Positions 9,101-16,248 of a stretch of 64,000 bases of DNA are shown here, piece after piece (positions within the stretch are counted from its first letter, which is position 1; each line of letters begins with the position of its first letter). A program made the translations under genes and the position numbers. The stretch is taken from positions 3,280,962 through 3,344,961 of the forward strand of contig NC_008278.1 in NCBI RefSeq assembly GCF_000058485.1. Reading direction: 5' to 3'. The DNA comes from Frankia alni ACN14a. GTDB lineage: Bacteria > Actinomycetota > Actinomycetes > Frankiales > Frankiaceae. The notes beneath the pieces were generated by a model. It did no database searches. It was not told where the DNA came from and was given only the letters and a program-made list of their open reading frames with translations.

Positions 9101-9742
9101 GGCGTCGGCCTGCCGGTTGCCGCCCCAGAGGGACAGGGCCAGCAGGCGCCAGCCCTCCTCCCGCAGGGGCTCGCGCCGGGTGAGCGCGTCCGCGAGCCGC
9201 ACGGCGGCGGCCAGGTTGCCCGCGCGCAGCTCGGCGGCGGCGAGCATCTGCCGTGCCTCGGCGCGTAGCTCCGCCAACCGGGCGATGTCGGCGGTCGCCC
9301 ACGACTCGTCGGCGACCTCGCCGAAGGCCTCGCCGCGCCACAGTGACAGGCCCTCGGAGATCAGCGCCCGGGCGGTGCCGGCGGAGGAGTGCCGGCGGGC
9401 CTCGCGCAGCAGCGACTCGAACCGCCAGGCGTCCACCGCCTCCGGGCCGAGCGCGAGGGCGTAGCCGGGGCTCGCGCTGAGCAGGACCGTCGCAGGTGTC
9501 CGCGGGGGCCGTTGCGGCTCCAGCAGCCTGCGCAGATTGGAGACGTAGGACTGCAGCGAGGTCACGGCCTTGGCCGGTGGTTCGCCGCGCCACAGGTCCT
9601 CGATCAGCCTGTCCACCGAGACGAGCTCGCCGCGGGCGACGACGAGCCGGGCGAGGACCGCCCGCTGGCGTGGTCCGCCCAGGGTGACGGCGCGCCCGCC
9701 CACCTCGACCGCCAGCGGGCCGAGCACTCGGATCCGGACCAT
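6137..9742 (-). CDS. AfsR/SARP-type transcriptional regulator with BTAD and AAA/NACHT-like ATPase
   Basis: A 1201-aa regulator. Residues about 1-100 form an OmpR-like winged helix (RVLGPLAVEVGGRAVTLG, then GPRQRAVLARLV), residues about 100-250 the bacterial transcriptional activation domain, followed by a Ser/Pro-rich linker (about 255-285). An ATPase module follows with Walker A GEPGAGKS near residue 335 and Walker B IILDDLHWAD. The C-terminal 500 residues are Ala/Leu-rich helices, probably TPR-like. AfsR-family proteins activate pathway genes in actinomycetes. It is co-transcribed with the LysE exporter. A second protein of this type lies at 35572-39048. Confidence 0.9.
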   Translation of the reverse strand: MVRIRVLGPLAVEVGGRAVTLGGPRQRAVLARLVVARGELVSVDRLIEDLWRGEPPAKAVTSLQSYVSNLRRLLEPQRPPRTPATVLLSASPGYALALGPEAVDAWRFESLLREARRHSSAGTARALISEGLSLWRGEAFGEVADESWATADIARLAELRAEARQMLAAAELRAGNLAAAVRLADALTRREPLREEGWRLLALSLWGGNRQADALDALRRARRQLTEELGLDPGPELARLEEAILRQNRELLDAAMPPSAPTSAPPSAPPSEPPGSSQPDGSSPPLPAAASAAELFAGREQELAALADVAAEVTAAEVRAAGVGAGRARIALISGEPGAGKSALLRQVRHRLATTGWLVVTGQCPEAEGAPPAWAWLQALRVLADAAPPPAPLAELLAPLLSDQRPDHPPGPTPGHDLGSDLGRAVGHRPGQKSTDTDRLDRVDASAGRFRLHQAVLAWLRTVADRTPAEPLAIILDDLHWADAETLALLGAVAAQVTDAPILLLVAYRDGEVGPALTEALAGLAARSPRRLALGGLSRAAIADVVGAVCRRPVDADTVLALAERTGGNPFHVRESARLLASEGALVALSEVPDGVRDVLRRRLARLPAASVAVLRLAAVAGREADVEVLIDAANTDEDGVLDALDAGLIAGLLTEPAPGRVRFTHALVRDTLSTDLSLLRRTRMHARLGATLERLQPDNTPALAHHYLRAASAATARRAVDYAVRAAQAAERRYAHDTAADLLAGAVDGFDRLPVGDHACGETDRDAERVLLLGRLLRAQVRAGAVAAARACRQRAVDHAEAAGREDLLIAAFTAWTDPTPWQSRPYGTVDAPVVAVLTRLLERPGLDATVRCRLLDALTTELAGEDDARPRRAAEEAVALSATQDDPALRALALTALARVRNHEPDWPERDRVGQELIEIGVAYDLPAYRSFGNFARAIAAVADSDVTGVRRFVADGMHLARLYRMPEAEGVGAYGQAMLAHIAGDLDDAERRYTETSARMLRHGSIHAAGFQLLAVATLRLTQGRMAEFAAHADDLLAAHGPVMIDLLTLALARDGRLAEATRLHAAAPPLRPDFLFSTLAVLRAEAAIAVADRPLARAMYGALLPLRGQVPGALSLSLALRPVAHTLGALAAFLGRYPDAADHFRQARTVAERWGATHWADEARRALAAITTTAMTTTAGTTTAGTATGGTGTEEFP

Positions 9743-9902
9743 CGCCCACCGATCCTAGCCATCCGGCCGGTCCGGTTCCTCCGGTGAACCGGCGGACCGG
9801 CGAAGGGGCGAGACGGCTCCAACTCAGCTCCACGAGCACTCCAAGTGCCGATTCCGATGCTGGCTCCAGCACCACACAACAGTCCGAAGAAAGGGCAGGG
9901 CA

Positions 9903-10652
9903 ATGAATCCTTCCGCAGCTCCCGACACCGAGGTGGAACGCCCGAACACACGGGAAATGGTGATCGTTCATCGGGCCTTCCGCCGCGAGTCGCGGCTGCT
10001 GGCCGAGCTGACCGCCCGGGTTTCCGCGGGGGACACCGCCCGGGCGGCGGTCCTCGCCGGCCACTTCCGGTGGTACCAGCGAGGCCTGTCCGTCCACCAC
10101 CACGGGGAGGACGAGCTGGTCTGGCCGCTGCTGCTGGCCCGTCTGGACCTCGACGCCGATGTCGTGCTGCGGATGGAGGCCCAGCACGAGGGGGTCGCCG
10201 CGAGCCTCGCCCGCGCGCAGGCCGCCCTGGCCGCCTGGGAGTCCGGCGCGGACCCGGCGGCTCGGGACGCCCTCGTCGAGGCTCTCGTCGAGCATCGGGC
10301 GGCACTGGTCGAACACCTCGACGACGAGGAGGCGCACCTGTTGCCACTCGCCGCCGAGCATCTCAGCGTGCGGGAATGGCAGGCCCAGGGCGAGCACTTT
10401 CTCGCCAACACCCCGAAGAACGCGTTGCTGACCCTGCTGGGTGCCGTGTTGGAGGACGCGCGACCCGACGAGCGCACGGCGTTCCTCGCCGACCTTCCGC
10501 TGCCGGCCCGCGTCCTCTGGTACTCGGTCGGCCGGATCGTCTACGCGGCCCACGTGCGGCGGATCCGCGGCGGCCACCGACCCGTCGCCGACGCCGCCGA
10601 CCAGGCGAGCACCGTCCACGGGGCGGCTCCCGCGACCGGATCGGCGCGGTAG
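9903..10652 (+). CDS. Hemerythrin HHE-domain protein
   Basis: A 249-aa alpha-helical protein with hemerythrin-type ligands: an early VHRAFRRE, then VHHHGEDELVWPLL, MEAQHEGV and LVEHLDDEEAHLLPL. Such H-HxxxE-H-HxxxD patterns bind a di-iron centre that senses or carries O2 or NO. The C-terminal third is helical and ends in a disordered tail. A GGGCAG stretch about 4 bases before the ATG at 9903 is a weak ribosome site. The gene is divergent from the AfsR-type regulator and lies 4 bases before a DUF4267 gene, so they are probably an operon. Confidence 0.85.
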   Translation: MNPSAAPDTEVERPNTREMVIVHRAFRRESRLLAELTARVSAGDTARAAVLAGHFRWYQRGLSVHHHGEDELVWPLLLARLDLDADVVLRMEAQHEGVAASLARAQAALAAWESGADPAARDALVEALVEHRAALVEHLDDEEAHLLPLAAEHLSVREWQAQGEHFLANTPKNALLTLLGAVLEDARPDERTAFLADLPLPARVLWYSVGRIVYAAHVRRIRGGHRPVADAADQASTVHGAAPATGSAR

Positions 10653-10655
10653 ACC

Positions 10656-11027
10656 ATGACGACCGTCGGCTATGTGTTCTCGTGGATCGTCAGTGTCGCC
10701 ATCATCTTCATCGGAATGCGGTTTCTGCTCGTGCCCCGGGCCGCCGCGGCCGCCTTCGGCGTCGCCGTGCCGGCGGACATCGGCCGGGCCGACGCCTACT
10801 TCGCGGTCAAGGGGATTCGGGACATCGCCTCGGGGCTCGTCCCGATAGCCCTGATCCTCGCCTCGACCGCACACGCACTCGGCTGGTTCATGATCATGAT
10901 CGCGGTCGTCCCGGTCGGCGACGCCCTCATCGTGCTGCGCCATCAGGGGCCCAGGCTCACCGCGTACGCCGTGCACGGGCTGACCGCGGTGCTGCTGCTC
11001 GTCACCGCGGGCCTGCTGCTCGGCTGA
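10656..11027 (+). CDS. DUF4267-family small membrane protein
   Basis: A 123-aa membrane protein with four hydrophobic segments (about 5-22, 55-70, 72-90 and 103-122). The arrangement, with the conserved-looking YFAVKGIRDIASGL loop, fits the DUF4267 family, whose function is unknown. It starts 4 bases after the hemerythrin-like gene and is followed after 5 bases by a small PH-like gene, so all three are probably one transcript. The family call is by recollection of the pattern and moderately secure; no function is proposed. Confidence 0.75.
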   Translation: MTTVGYVFSWIVSVAIIFIGMRFLLVPRAAAAAFGVAVPADIGRADAYFAVKGIRDIASGLVPIALILASTAHALGWFMIMIAVVPVGDALIVLRHQGPRLTAYAVHGLTAVLLLVTAGLLLG

Positions 11028-11032
11028 CGGCC

Positions 11033-11320
11033 GTGTCCCCTGTCGGACAGCCGACACCACCGCCGAGACCGAGTGGCGGCGGCGTCGACTTCCGGTCAGT
11101 GGCCGTCGACTCCCGCGGCGTCCACCGGAAACGCAGGACGGTGGCCTGGGAGCGCATCGCGGGCTTCTCGGTGCACGAAGGCAGGTTCCGGCTCTGGGAG
11201 GTCGATCGGAAGCGCGCCACCATCACGGCCCAGCTCAACGGCGTCAACGAGTTCCCCATCCTCGTCACCCTGCTGAAGGAGGCGACCACGCGCAGGGATC
11301 ACGCAACCGACGCGTCCTGA
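11033..11320 (+). CDS. Small hypothetical protein, PH-like fold likely
   Basis: A 95-aa protein. The core (residues about 20-85) reads as alternating beta strands: VAVDSRGVHRKRRTVAWERI, then GFSVHEGRFRLWE, then ATITAQL, ending in a short helix (FPILVTLLKEA). This resembles bacterial PH-like domains found in small actinobacterial proteins. The GTG at 11033 was chosen because it lies 5 bases after the DUF4267 stop; the N-terminus is Pro-rich. It probably belongs to the hemerythrin operon. The function is unknown and the fold call is inference. Confidence 0.6.
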   Translation: MSPVGQPTPPPRPSGGGVDFRSVAVDSRGVHRKRRTVAWERIAGFSVHEGRFRLWEVDRKRATITAQLNGVNEFPILVTLLKEATTRRDHATDAS

Positions 11321-11365
11321 GGGGAGCCGCCGAGATCGAGGCCAGGGAGCCGGGACCGGGCGTCG

Positions 11366-11450
11366 ATGCGGACCGGGCGCGCATGCGGACCTGGCGCGCA
11401 TGCGGACCGGGTGTGGATGTAGACCGGGTGTGGATGTAGACCGGGTGTCG
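11366..11450 (+). repeat. Five tandem copies of a 17-nt unit
   Basis: Five head-to-tail 17-nt units begin at 11366, 11383, 11400, 11417 and 11434. The first three read ATGCGGACC followed by a GGGCGCGC-like part; the last two drift to ATGTAGACC plus GGGTGTGG. There are no spacers. The array fills the gap upstream of the Gfo/Idh/MocA oxidoreductase gene. The same 17-nt period recurs elsewhere in the window with unrelated sequences. Confidence 0.9.
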
Positions 11451-11565
11451 GTGCGTTGCCGTAAGGGGGAGAGCCGACCGGCGCTCACCCGGGTCCGGTT
11501 CGCCGGGCACTGCCGAGCGGCGACACTCGACGCGAGTGGCGCCCGACCGAGAAGAGGACGTGCAG

Positions 11566-12675
11566 ATGGCTTCGGATCCCGAGCGCACGGTGGGTGTCGG
11601 CATCGTCGGCCTGAGCGCGAACGGCGGCTGGGCGGCCGGGGCGCACCTGCCCGCGCTGGCCGCCGTCGACGGCTTCGCGGTGCGGGCGGTCGCGGCCAGC
11701 AGCCCGCAGTCGGCGCGTGCCGCCGCGCAGGCCCACGGCGTGCCCGCGGCCAGCGACAGCGTCGAGGAGCTGGCCGGGCGCGACGACGTCGACCTGGTCG
11801 TCGTCTCGGTGAAGGTGCCGCGTCACCGCGAGCTGGTCCTGCCCGCGCTGGCGGCGGGCAAGGCGGTGCTGTGCGAGTGGCCGCTGGCAGCCGGCCTGGA
11901 CGAGGTCCGGGAGCTGGTCGGAGCCGCCACGGGCGTGCGGTCGTTCGTCGGGGTGCAGGGGCGGTTCGCTCCCGCGGTGCGCTACCTGCGCGACCTGGTG
12001 GCCGACGGGTACGTGGGCGAGGTGCTGTCGACGACGCTGGTGGGCAACGGCGGGGTGTGGGGGCCGGTGATCCACCCCGGCGGTGAGTACCTGCTCGACC
12101 GCGACCTGGGTGCGACCATGCTGACGATCCCGTTCGGCCACACCGCCGACGCCCTCACCAGCGTGCTGGGGGAGTTCGCCGACGTCGTCGCCACCACCGC
12201 GACGCGGCGGCCCCAGGTCCGCAACGCCGAGACCGGCGCGGCCGTCCCGATGACGGCCGAGGACCAGATCGCCGTCTCCGGGACCCTCGTCGGCGGGGCC
12301 GTCGCGAGCATCCACCTGCGCGGCGGGACGCCCCGCGGCACCGGCTTCCTGTGGGAGATCAACGGTACCGACGGCGACCTGCAGGTCACCTCGTCCACGG
12401 GCAGCCTCAACTACGGTCAGATCACCATCCTCGGCTCCCAGGGCGGCGAGCCGCTCGCCGAGCTGACCACGCCGGCGTCGTACGACGCCTTCCCCGCCCT
12501 GGCCGGACAGCCGGCCGCCGCCGTCGCCCATGCCTACGCACAGATCGGCCGCGATCTGGCCGAGGGAACGACGGTGGCGCCCGACTTCACCCACGCGCTG
12601 CGCCGCCACGAACTGCTCGACGCCGTCGCCCGCTCCGCGGCCACCGGCCGTCGCGTCGAGGTGCCCGAGAAGTGA
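11566..12675 (+). CDS. Gfo/Idh/MocA-family oxidoreductase
   Basis: A 369-aa NAD(P)-dependent oxidoreductase. The N-terminus carries a Rossmann strand-loop (VGVGIVGLSANGGWAAGAH), and the family motif for the active-site region appears as KAVLCEWPLA, where Glu-Trp-Pro replaces the usual Glu-Lys-Pro. The C-terminal domain (from about 130) is the alpha/beta fold of the family. The ATG at 11566 is preceded by GAGGAC at a suitable spacing; an in-frame upstream ATG exists at 11536. These enzymes oxidise sugars, inositols or related polyols. The Trp in place of the usual catalytic Lys is notable and also occurs in some galactose/lactose regulatory relatives. Confidence 0.85.
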   Translation: MASDPERTVGVGIVGLSANGGWAAGAHLPALAAVDGFAVRAVAASSPQSARAAAQAHGVPAASDSVEELAGRDDVDLVVVSVKVPRHRELVLPALAAGKAVLCEWPLAAGLDEVRELVGAATGVRSFVGVQGRFAPAVRYLRDLVADGYVGEVLSTTLVGNGGVWGPVIHPGGEYLLDRDLGATMLTIPFGHTADALTSVLGEFADVVATTATRRPQVRNAETGAAVPMTAEDQIAVSGTLVGGAVASIHLRGGTPRGTGFLWEINGTDGDLQVTSSTGSLNYGQITILGSQGGEPLAELTTPASYDAFPALAGQPAAAVAHAYAQIGRDLAEGTTVAPDFTHALRRHELLDAVARSAATGRRVEVPEK

Positions 12676-12688
12676 CGTCACCTCCCGG

Positions 12689-12730
12689 CTGAGGGCTGAG
12701 GGCTGAGGGCTGCGGGCTGAGGGCTCAGGG
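12689..12730 (+). repeat. Six tandem 7-nt units (CTGAGGG)
   Basis: Six copies of CTGAGGG, two of them with one change, follow directly after the stop of the Gfo/Idh/MocA gene. This is a simple-sequence tract with no coding sense. It may affect 3' end structure but shows no hairpin followed by a T run. Confidence 0.85.
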
Positions 12731-12853
12731 CGTCCGGGCGGGGCGTCGCGGCGAAACCGTGGCGAGCCGCCACGCGGGACGGGCCGGGCGCGCACGGGGC
12801 GGCGTCCGGCCCCACCGGTGCGCGGGGCGGGCAGAGGAGGTAGGCATACAGGG

Positions 12854-13258
12854 GTGAGCACACCCGAGCCGGCCGAGTTCCCGGCCTCCCACCGCGACCT
12901 GATCGACAACCCGCTGACCGGTGTCCTGACCACGATCGGCACGGGCGGTCGGCCCCAGTCGACCGCTGTCTGGTTCCTCCCTGACGGGCCGACGGTCAAG
13001 GTGTCGATGATCAGTACGCGGCAGAAGCTGGCGAACCTGCGGCGTGTCCCGGTGGCCACCCTGTTCGTGTTCGATCCCGCCAACCCGGGACGCACCCTGG
13101 AGATCCGCGCCGACGTCGAGCTCGTGCCCGACCCGGACAAGTCCGTCCTCGCCCGGATGACGGACCGGTACGGCGCCGACTTCGCCCGGCTCAGCGCTCT
13201 CGACCCCGAACGGACCACGGCCGTGCTGCATCCACGCCGCGTCGTCGTCCGCGGCTGA
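12854..13258 (+). CDS. PPOX-class F420-dependent oxidoreductase
   Basis: A 134-aa flavin-split-barrel protein of the pyridoxamine 5'-phosphate oxidase-like superfamily. The order LTGVLTTIGTGGRPQSTAVWF, then KVSMISTRQKLANLRR, then VATLFVFDP matches actinobacterial proteins of this type that use F420 or FMN. The GTG at 12854 begins the conserved part; AGGAGG lies about 12 bases upstream, which is a little far. Small members reduce quinones, biliverdin or xenobiotics. The next gene is an F420-NADP reductase-like protein, which supports F420 use. The exact substrate is unknown. Confidence 0.82.
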   Translation: MSTPEPAEFPASHRDLIDNPLTGVLTTIGTGGRPQSTAVWFLPDGPTVKVSMISTRQKLANLRRVPVATLFVFDPANPGRTLEIRADVELVPDPDKSVLARMTDRYGADFARLSALDPERTTAVLHPRRVVVRG

Positions 13259-13278
13259 GACCGGGCCGCGGCGGGTCG

Positions 13279-13317
13279 CTCGGCTCGGCTCGGCTCGGGT
13301 CGGGTCGGGTCGGGTCG
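13279..13317 (+). repeat. Tandem 5-nt repeat (GCTCG/GGTCG)
   Basis: A pentanucleotide tract of about eight units, GCTCG shifting to GGTCG, lies between the PPOX-class gene and the F420-NADP reductase-like gene. It is non-coding simple sequence, similar in nature to the other intergenic short-repeat tracts in the window. Confidence 0.8.
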
Positions 13318-13399
13318 GAACAGTTTCCCGGTCGACAGGGTTGGAGACTGCGCGTGGCGGGCGCCGGTGCCTCGCCCCGGTCGTCGAGGAGCGCGGACC

Positions 13400-14059
13400 A
13401 TGAAAATCGGGATCATCGGGGCGGGACAGATCGGCGGGACGCTGACGCGGCGACTGAGCGAGCTCGGCCACCAGGTGCGGGTGGCCAACTCGCGCGACCC
13501 GCAGACCCTGGCGGAACTCGCGGCGCAGAGCGGGGCCACGGCCGTCTGGGCGGCCGACGCCGCCGAGGACGCCGACGTGGTCATCATCAGCATCCCGCAG
13601 AAGAACGTTCCGAGCCTGCCGGCGGGCATCCTCAAGGGGGCGAAGCCGGGGGCGCCGGTGATCGAGACGAACAACTACTACCCCCAGCAGCGCGACGGGC
13701 GCATCGACGCGATCGAGGCCGGCACCCCGGAGAGCATCTGGGTCGCCGAGCAGATCGGTGCGCCGGTGGTCAAGGTGTTCAACGGGATCTTCTGGAAGCA
13801 CCTGTTGGAGCGCGGCCGGCCGAAGGGCGCCGAGGGCCGCATCGCGCTGCCGATCGCAGGCGCGGACGGCCCCGCCAAGGAACTGGTGTTCGCGCTGGTC
13901 GACGAGCTGGGCTTCGACCCGGTCGACGGCGGCACGCTGGCGGACTCGTGGCGTCAGCAGCCCGGCACCCCCGTCTACGGCGCGGACCTCGACGCCGCCG
14001 GCACCGTCAAGGCCTTGGCCGCCGCCTCCCAGGACCGCCCGGCGGACTTCCGCGCCTGA
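13400..14059 (+). CDS. NADPH-dependent F420 reductase-like protein
   Basis: A 219-aa protein with an N-terminal dinucleotide fold (MKIGIIGAGQIGGTLTRRL; GxGxxG) and the F420-reductase-like segments VANSRDPQT, IISIPQKN and IETNNYYP. The family transfers hydride between NADPH and the deazaflavin F420. The ATG at 13400 has GAGGAG about 8 bases upstream and removes an Arg-rich leader that would otherwise precede the Rossmann fold. It sits just after a PPOX-class protein that may use F420. Some relatives act as plain NADP-dependent reductases, so F420 use is likely but not proven. Confidence 0.82.
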   Translation: MKIGIIGAGQIGGTLTRRLSELGHQVRVANSRDPQTLAELAAQSGATAVWAADAAEDADVVIISIPQKNVPSLPAGILKGAKPGAPVIETNNYYPQQRDGRIDAIEAGTPESIWVAEQIGAPVVKVFNGIFWKHLLERGRPKGAEGRIALPIAGADGPAKELVFALVDELGFDPVDGGTLADSWRQQPGTPVYGADLDAAGTVKALAAASQDRPADFRA

Positions 14060-14271
14060 CGGCAGCCGCCTGCGGACTCGACCGCGTCAGCCGACGGTCC
14101 CGCGCCCGCCGACGGTCCCGCGCCGCCGACGGTCCCGACGCCGCCGACGCTGGTGGCGCCGGTGGCGCACTGGCCGGATGGCCCTACCGTTGAGAGGTAC
14201 GGGAGGGTCCGCGACCGGACGGTCTCCGGCAGGCGGGGACCGTCGGAGCGCACCCGGCCCGGGAGGTCTGC

Positions 14272-15120
14272 ATGCCGACCGCAGCCCTGCGCACCGTCAA
14301 GCTTCCATCCGGCGAACCGATTTCCGCTCTGGGCCTGGGAACCTGGCATTTCGCCGAGGATCCCCGCCTGCGCGATCAGGAGATCGAGGCGATCAGGACC
14401 GGGTTGGATCTCGGGATGTCCCTGATCGACACCGCGGAGATGTACGCCGACGGGGCGGCGGAGGAGCTTGTCGGCGAGGCGATCGACGGCCGCCGCGAAG
14501 GCGTGTTCCTTGTCAGCAAGGTGCTCCCGCAGCACGCCACGGCGCGTGGGACGATCGCCGCCTGCGAGGCCAGCCTCGCCCGGCTGCGCACCGATGTTGT
14601 CGACCTCTATCTCCTGCACTGGCGGGGGCCGGTCCCGCTGGCCGAGACGCTGGAGGCGTTCGTCGAGCTGGTGGAGGCCGGCAGGATCCGGCACTGGGGG
14701 GTCAGCAACCTCGACGTGGAGGACATGGCGGAGCTCGTGGAGCTGCCGGGCGGCGAGGCCGTGCAGACCGACCAGGTGCTGTACAACCTGAACCGCCGGG
14801 GCACGGAGCTCGACCTGCTTCCGTGGTGCCGCGAACGGGGAATCCCGATCATGGCGTATTCCCCGCTCGAGCTCGGCCGTCTGGCCCACGAGCCGGCGCT
14901 CACCGGGATCGCGACCAGCCATGGCGCGACACCGGCCCAGGCCGCGCTCGCCTGGGTGCTGGCGCAGGAAGGCGTGGTCGCGATCCCGCGTTCCCACGAC
15001 CCCCGCCACGTCCGCGAGGACCGGGAGGCTCTCGACCTGCGGCTGGCCCCCGACGAGCTCGCCGACCTCGACCGTGCGTTCCCGCCGCCGCCCGAGCCGG
15101 TGCCGCTGGAGATGCACTGA
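14272..15120 (+). CDS. Aldo/keto reductase
   Basis: A 282-aa TIM-barrel oxidoreductase. The catalytic tetrad can be seen: Asp and Tyr in LIDTAEMYADG, Lys in FLVSKVLP and His in LYLLHWRG. The NADPH-binding end appears as VAIPRSHDP near the C-terminus, where family members have IPKT or IPRS. It reduces aldehydes or ketones using NADPH. An AGG precedes the ATG at 14272 by 6 bases. The gene is probably monocistronic and lies upstream of the gas vesicle locus without an evident link to it. Confidence 0.88.
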   Translation: MPTAALRTVKLPSGEPISALGLGTWHFAEDPRLRDQEIEAIRTGLDLGMSLIDTAEMYADGAAEELVGEAIDGRREGVFLVSKVLPQHATARGTIAACEASLARLRTDVVDLYLLHWRGPVPLAETLEAFVELVEAGRIRHWGVSNLDVEDMAELVELPGGEAVQTDQVLYNLNRRGTELDLLPWCRERGIPIMAYSPLELGRLAHEPALTGIATSHGATPAQAALAWVLAQEGVVAIPRSHDPRHVREDREALDLRLAPDELADLDRAFPPPPEPVPLEMH

Positions 15121-15263
15121 GCCCGGTCGGCCCGCAGGCCGGCCGGCCCCGCCGCGGGTCGGTTCCCCAAGGCCGGCGGCGGTGATCAACTTCTCCGTTA
15201 TAGCGGCACTTCTCCTGCCCTGCCACGAAATGTCTCCGCCGGTTCTTCCGCCCGGGGAGCCGT

Positions 15264-15288
15264 GTTTGAACCGAGCGTTCCTGGGCAG
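15264..15288 (+). promoter_or_regulatory. Possible SigB-like promoter upstream of gas vesicle operon
   Basis: GTTT at 15264-15267 and GGGCAG at 15283-15288 are separated by 15 bases, which resembles the stress sigma factor pattern GTTT-N14-16-GGGTAT of actinomycetes. The -10 part deviates from the consensus. It lies about 80 bases upstream of gvpO. This is a weak match offered as the best candidate in the gap. Confidence 0.25.
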
Positions 15289-15369
15289 ATGCGCGTTGTC
15301 GATGTTTTCTCGGTGTGATTCCGATCCCCTGGCCCGGAGACGGGCCTTCGACGGGGGGTTCTTCGCGCC

Positions 15370-15672
15370 ATGCACCCGGACGACGACCCACCACGGCGCC
15401 GAAGTCCGGATCACGCGATACGTGGCGAGTTGGCGACTGTGCTGCCCGACGCGCTCGCCGAGTTCGAGTCCATTCTCGGTCATACTCCAGAGCGAATTTC
15501 GGGGGTGCGGAGGACGGACGACGGTTGGTCGATCCTGGCGGATGTCGTGGAACTGGATCGCATACCGTCCACGACGAGCGTGCTGGCTACGTACCGGCTC
15601 GATGTGGATGCGCGCGGCGCGCTCGTGGGTTATGAGCGCCTACGACGATTCGTTCGGGGTGCTACCGACTAA
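15370..15672 (+). CDS. gvpO: Gas vesicle protein GvpO
   Basis: A 100-aa protein with the GvpO domain: a helical stretch (LATVLPDALAEFESILGHTP), then a beta-rich part (RISGVRRTDDGWSILADVVE) and the closing LATYRLDVDARGALVGYERL with YxR-type ending. GvpO is a small soluble protein found at the front of actinobacterial gas vesicle operons and is needed for, or stimulates, vesicle formation in haloarchaea. Here too it is the first gene of the operon. No strong ribosome site is seen before the ATG at 15370. Confidence 0.88.
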   Translation: MHPDDDPPRRRSPDHAIRGELATVLPDALAEFESILGHTPERISGVRRTDDGWSILADVVELDRIPSTTSVLATYRLDVDARGALVGYERLRRFVRGATD

Positions 15673-15699
15673 GTTCCCCTGACCTTGCCAGGACCGCTG

Positions 15700-16248
15700 A
15701 TGACCGTCGATCGAAGCCTCGCCACCGGGCCGTCTCGGGCACGGGCGTGGAGTGGGCCACGTTCCGACTCCCTCGCGGATGTGCTGGAACGGGTGCTCGA
15801 CAAGGGCATCGTGATCGTCGGTGACGTGGTCGTCAGTGTGCTGGACGTCGAGCTGCTCACCCTGAAGCTGCGTCTGTTCATCGCCTCGGCGGACACGGCC
15901 CGCGAGATGGGTCTGGACTGGTGGACGGCCGATCCCTTCTTCAACTCCAAGGCACGCTCGTTGCGAGAGGAGAACGAGGAGCTGCGCGGCCGGCTGGCGG
16001 CCCTGGAGGCCGCCGGCCGTACGCCTGCGACCGAGGTCGGGCGGGGTCTGCCGGACCGGGCCGCGGTCGAGGCGCCGGCGAGGATGGTCGACGAGCGGCG
16101 ATGGGCGGCCTCCGCCCCGGTCGCCGCCGCCACTCGACGGCCGTACCTGCCCTGGGCCGATTCCGTGGCAAGCGGAGGAGCGGTGAGCGCAGGAGCGCCG
16201 GACGCGACGAGGGGGGAGAGCCGCCATGCCCGCGGCGAGCGACGCTGA
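15700..16248 (+). CDS. gvpJ: Gas vesicle protein GvpJ (GvpA family) with long tail
   Basis: A 182-aa member of the GvpA/GvpJ family. The conserved core (residues about 20-75) reads [20 protein letters not shown] followed by SVLDVELLTLKLRLFIAS and ends in GLDWW, which marks the J type rather than the major shell protein. A coiled-coil-like segment (LREENEELRGRLAALEAA) and a disordered tail of about 80 residues follow; such tails are usual for GvpJ. The ATG at 15700 is preferred to the TTG at 15685. GvpJ is a minor shell protein or nucleator at the tips. The end overlaps the next gene by 23 bases. Confidence 0.87.
   Translation: MTVDRSLATGPSRARAWSGPRSDSLADVLERVLDKGIVIVGDVVVSVLDVELLTLKLRLFIASADTAREMGLDWWTADPFFNSKARSLREENEELRGRLAALEAAGRTPATEVGRGLPDRAAVEAPARMVDERRWAASAPVAAATRRPYLPWADSVASGGAVSAGAPDATRGESRHARGERR

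Noticed and set aside
7950-11060. A 1036-residue minus-strand open frame
   Set aside because: It overlaps the AfsR-type gene in another frame and runs antisense through the hemerythrin and DUF4267 genes. Composition is Arg/Gly/Ala with no motif.
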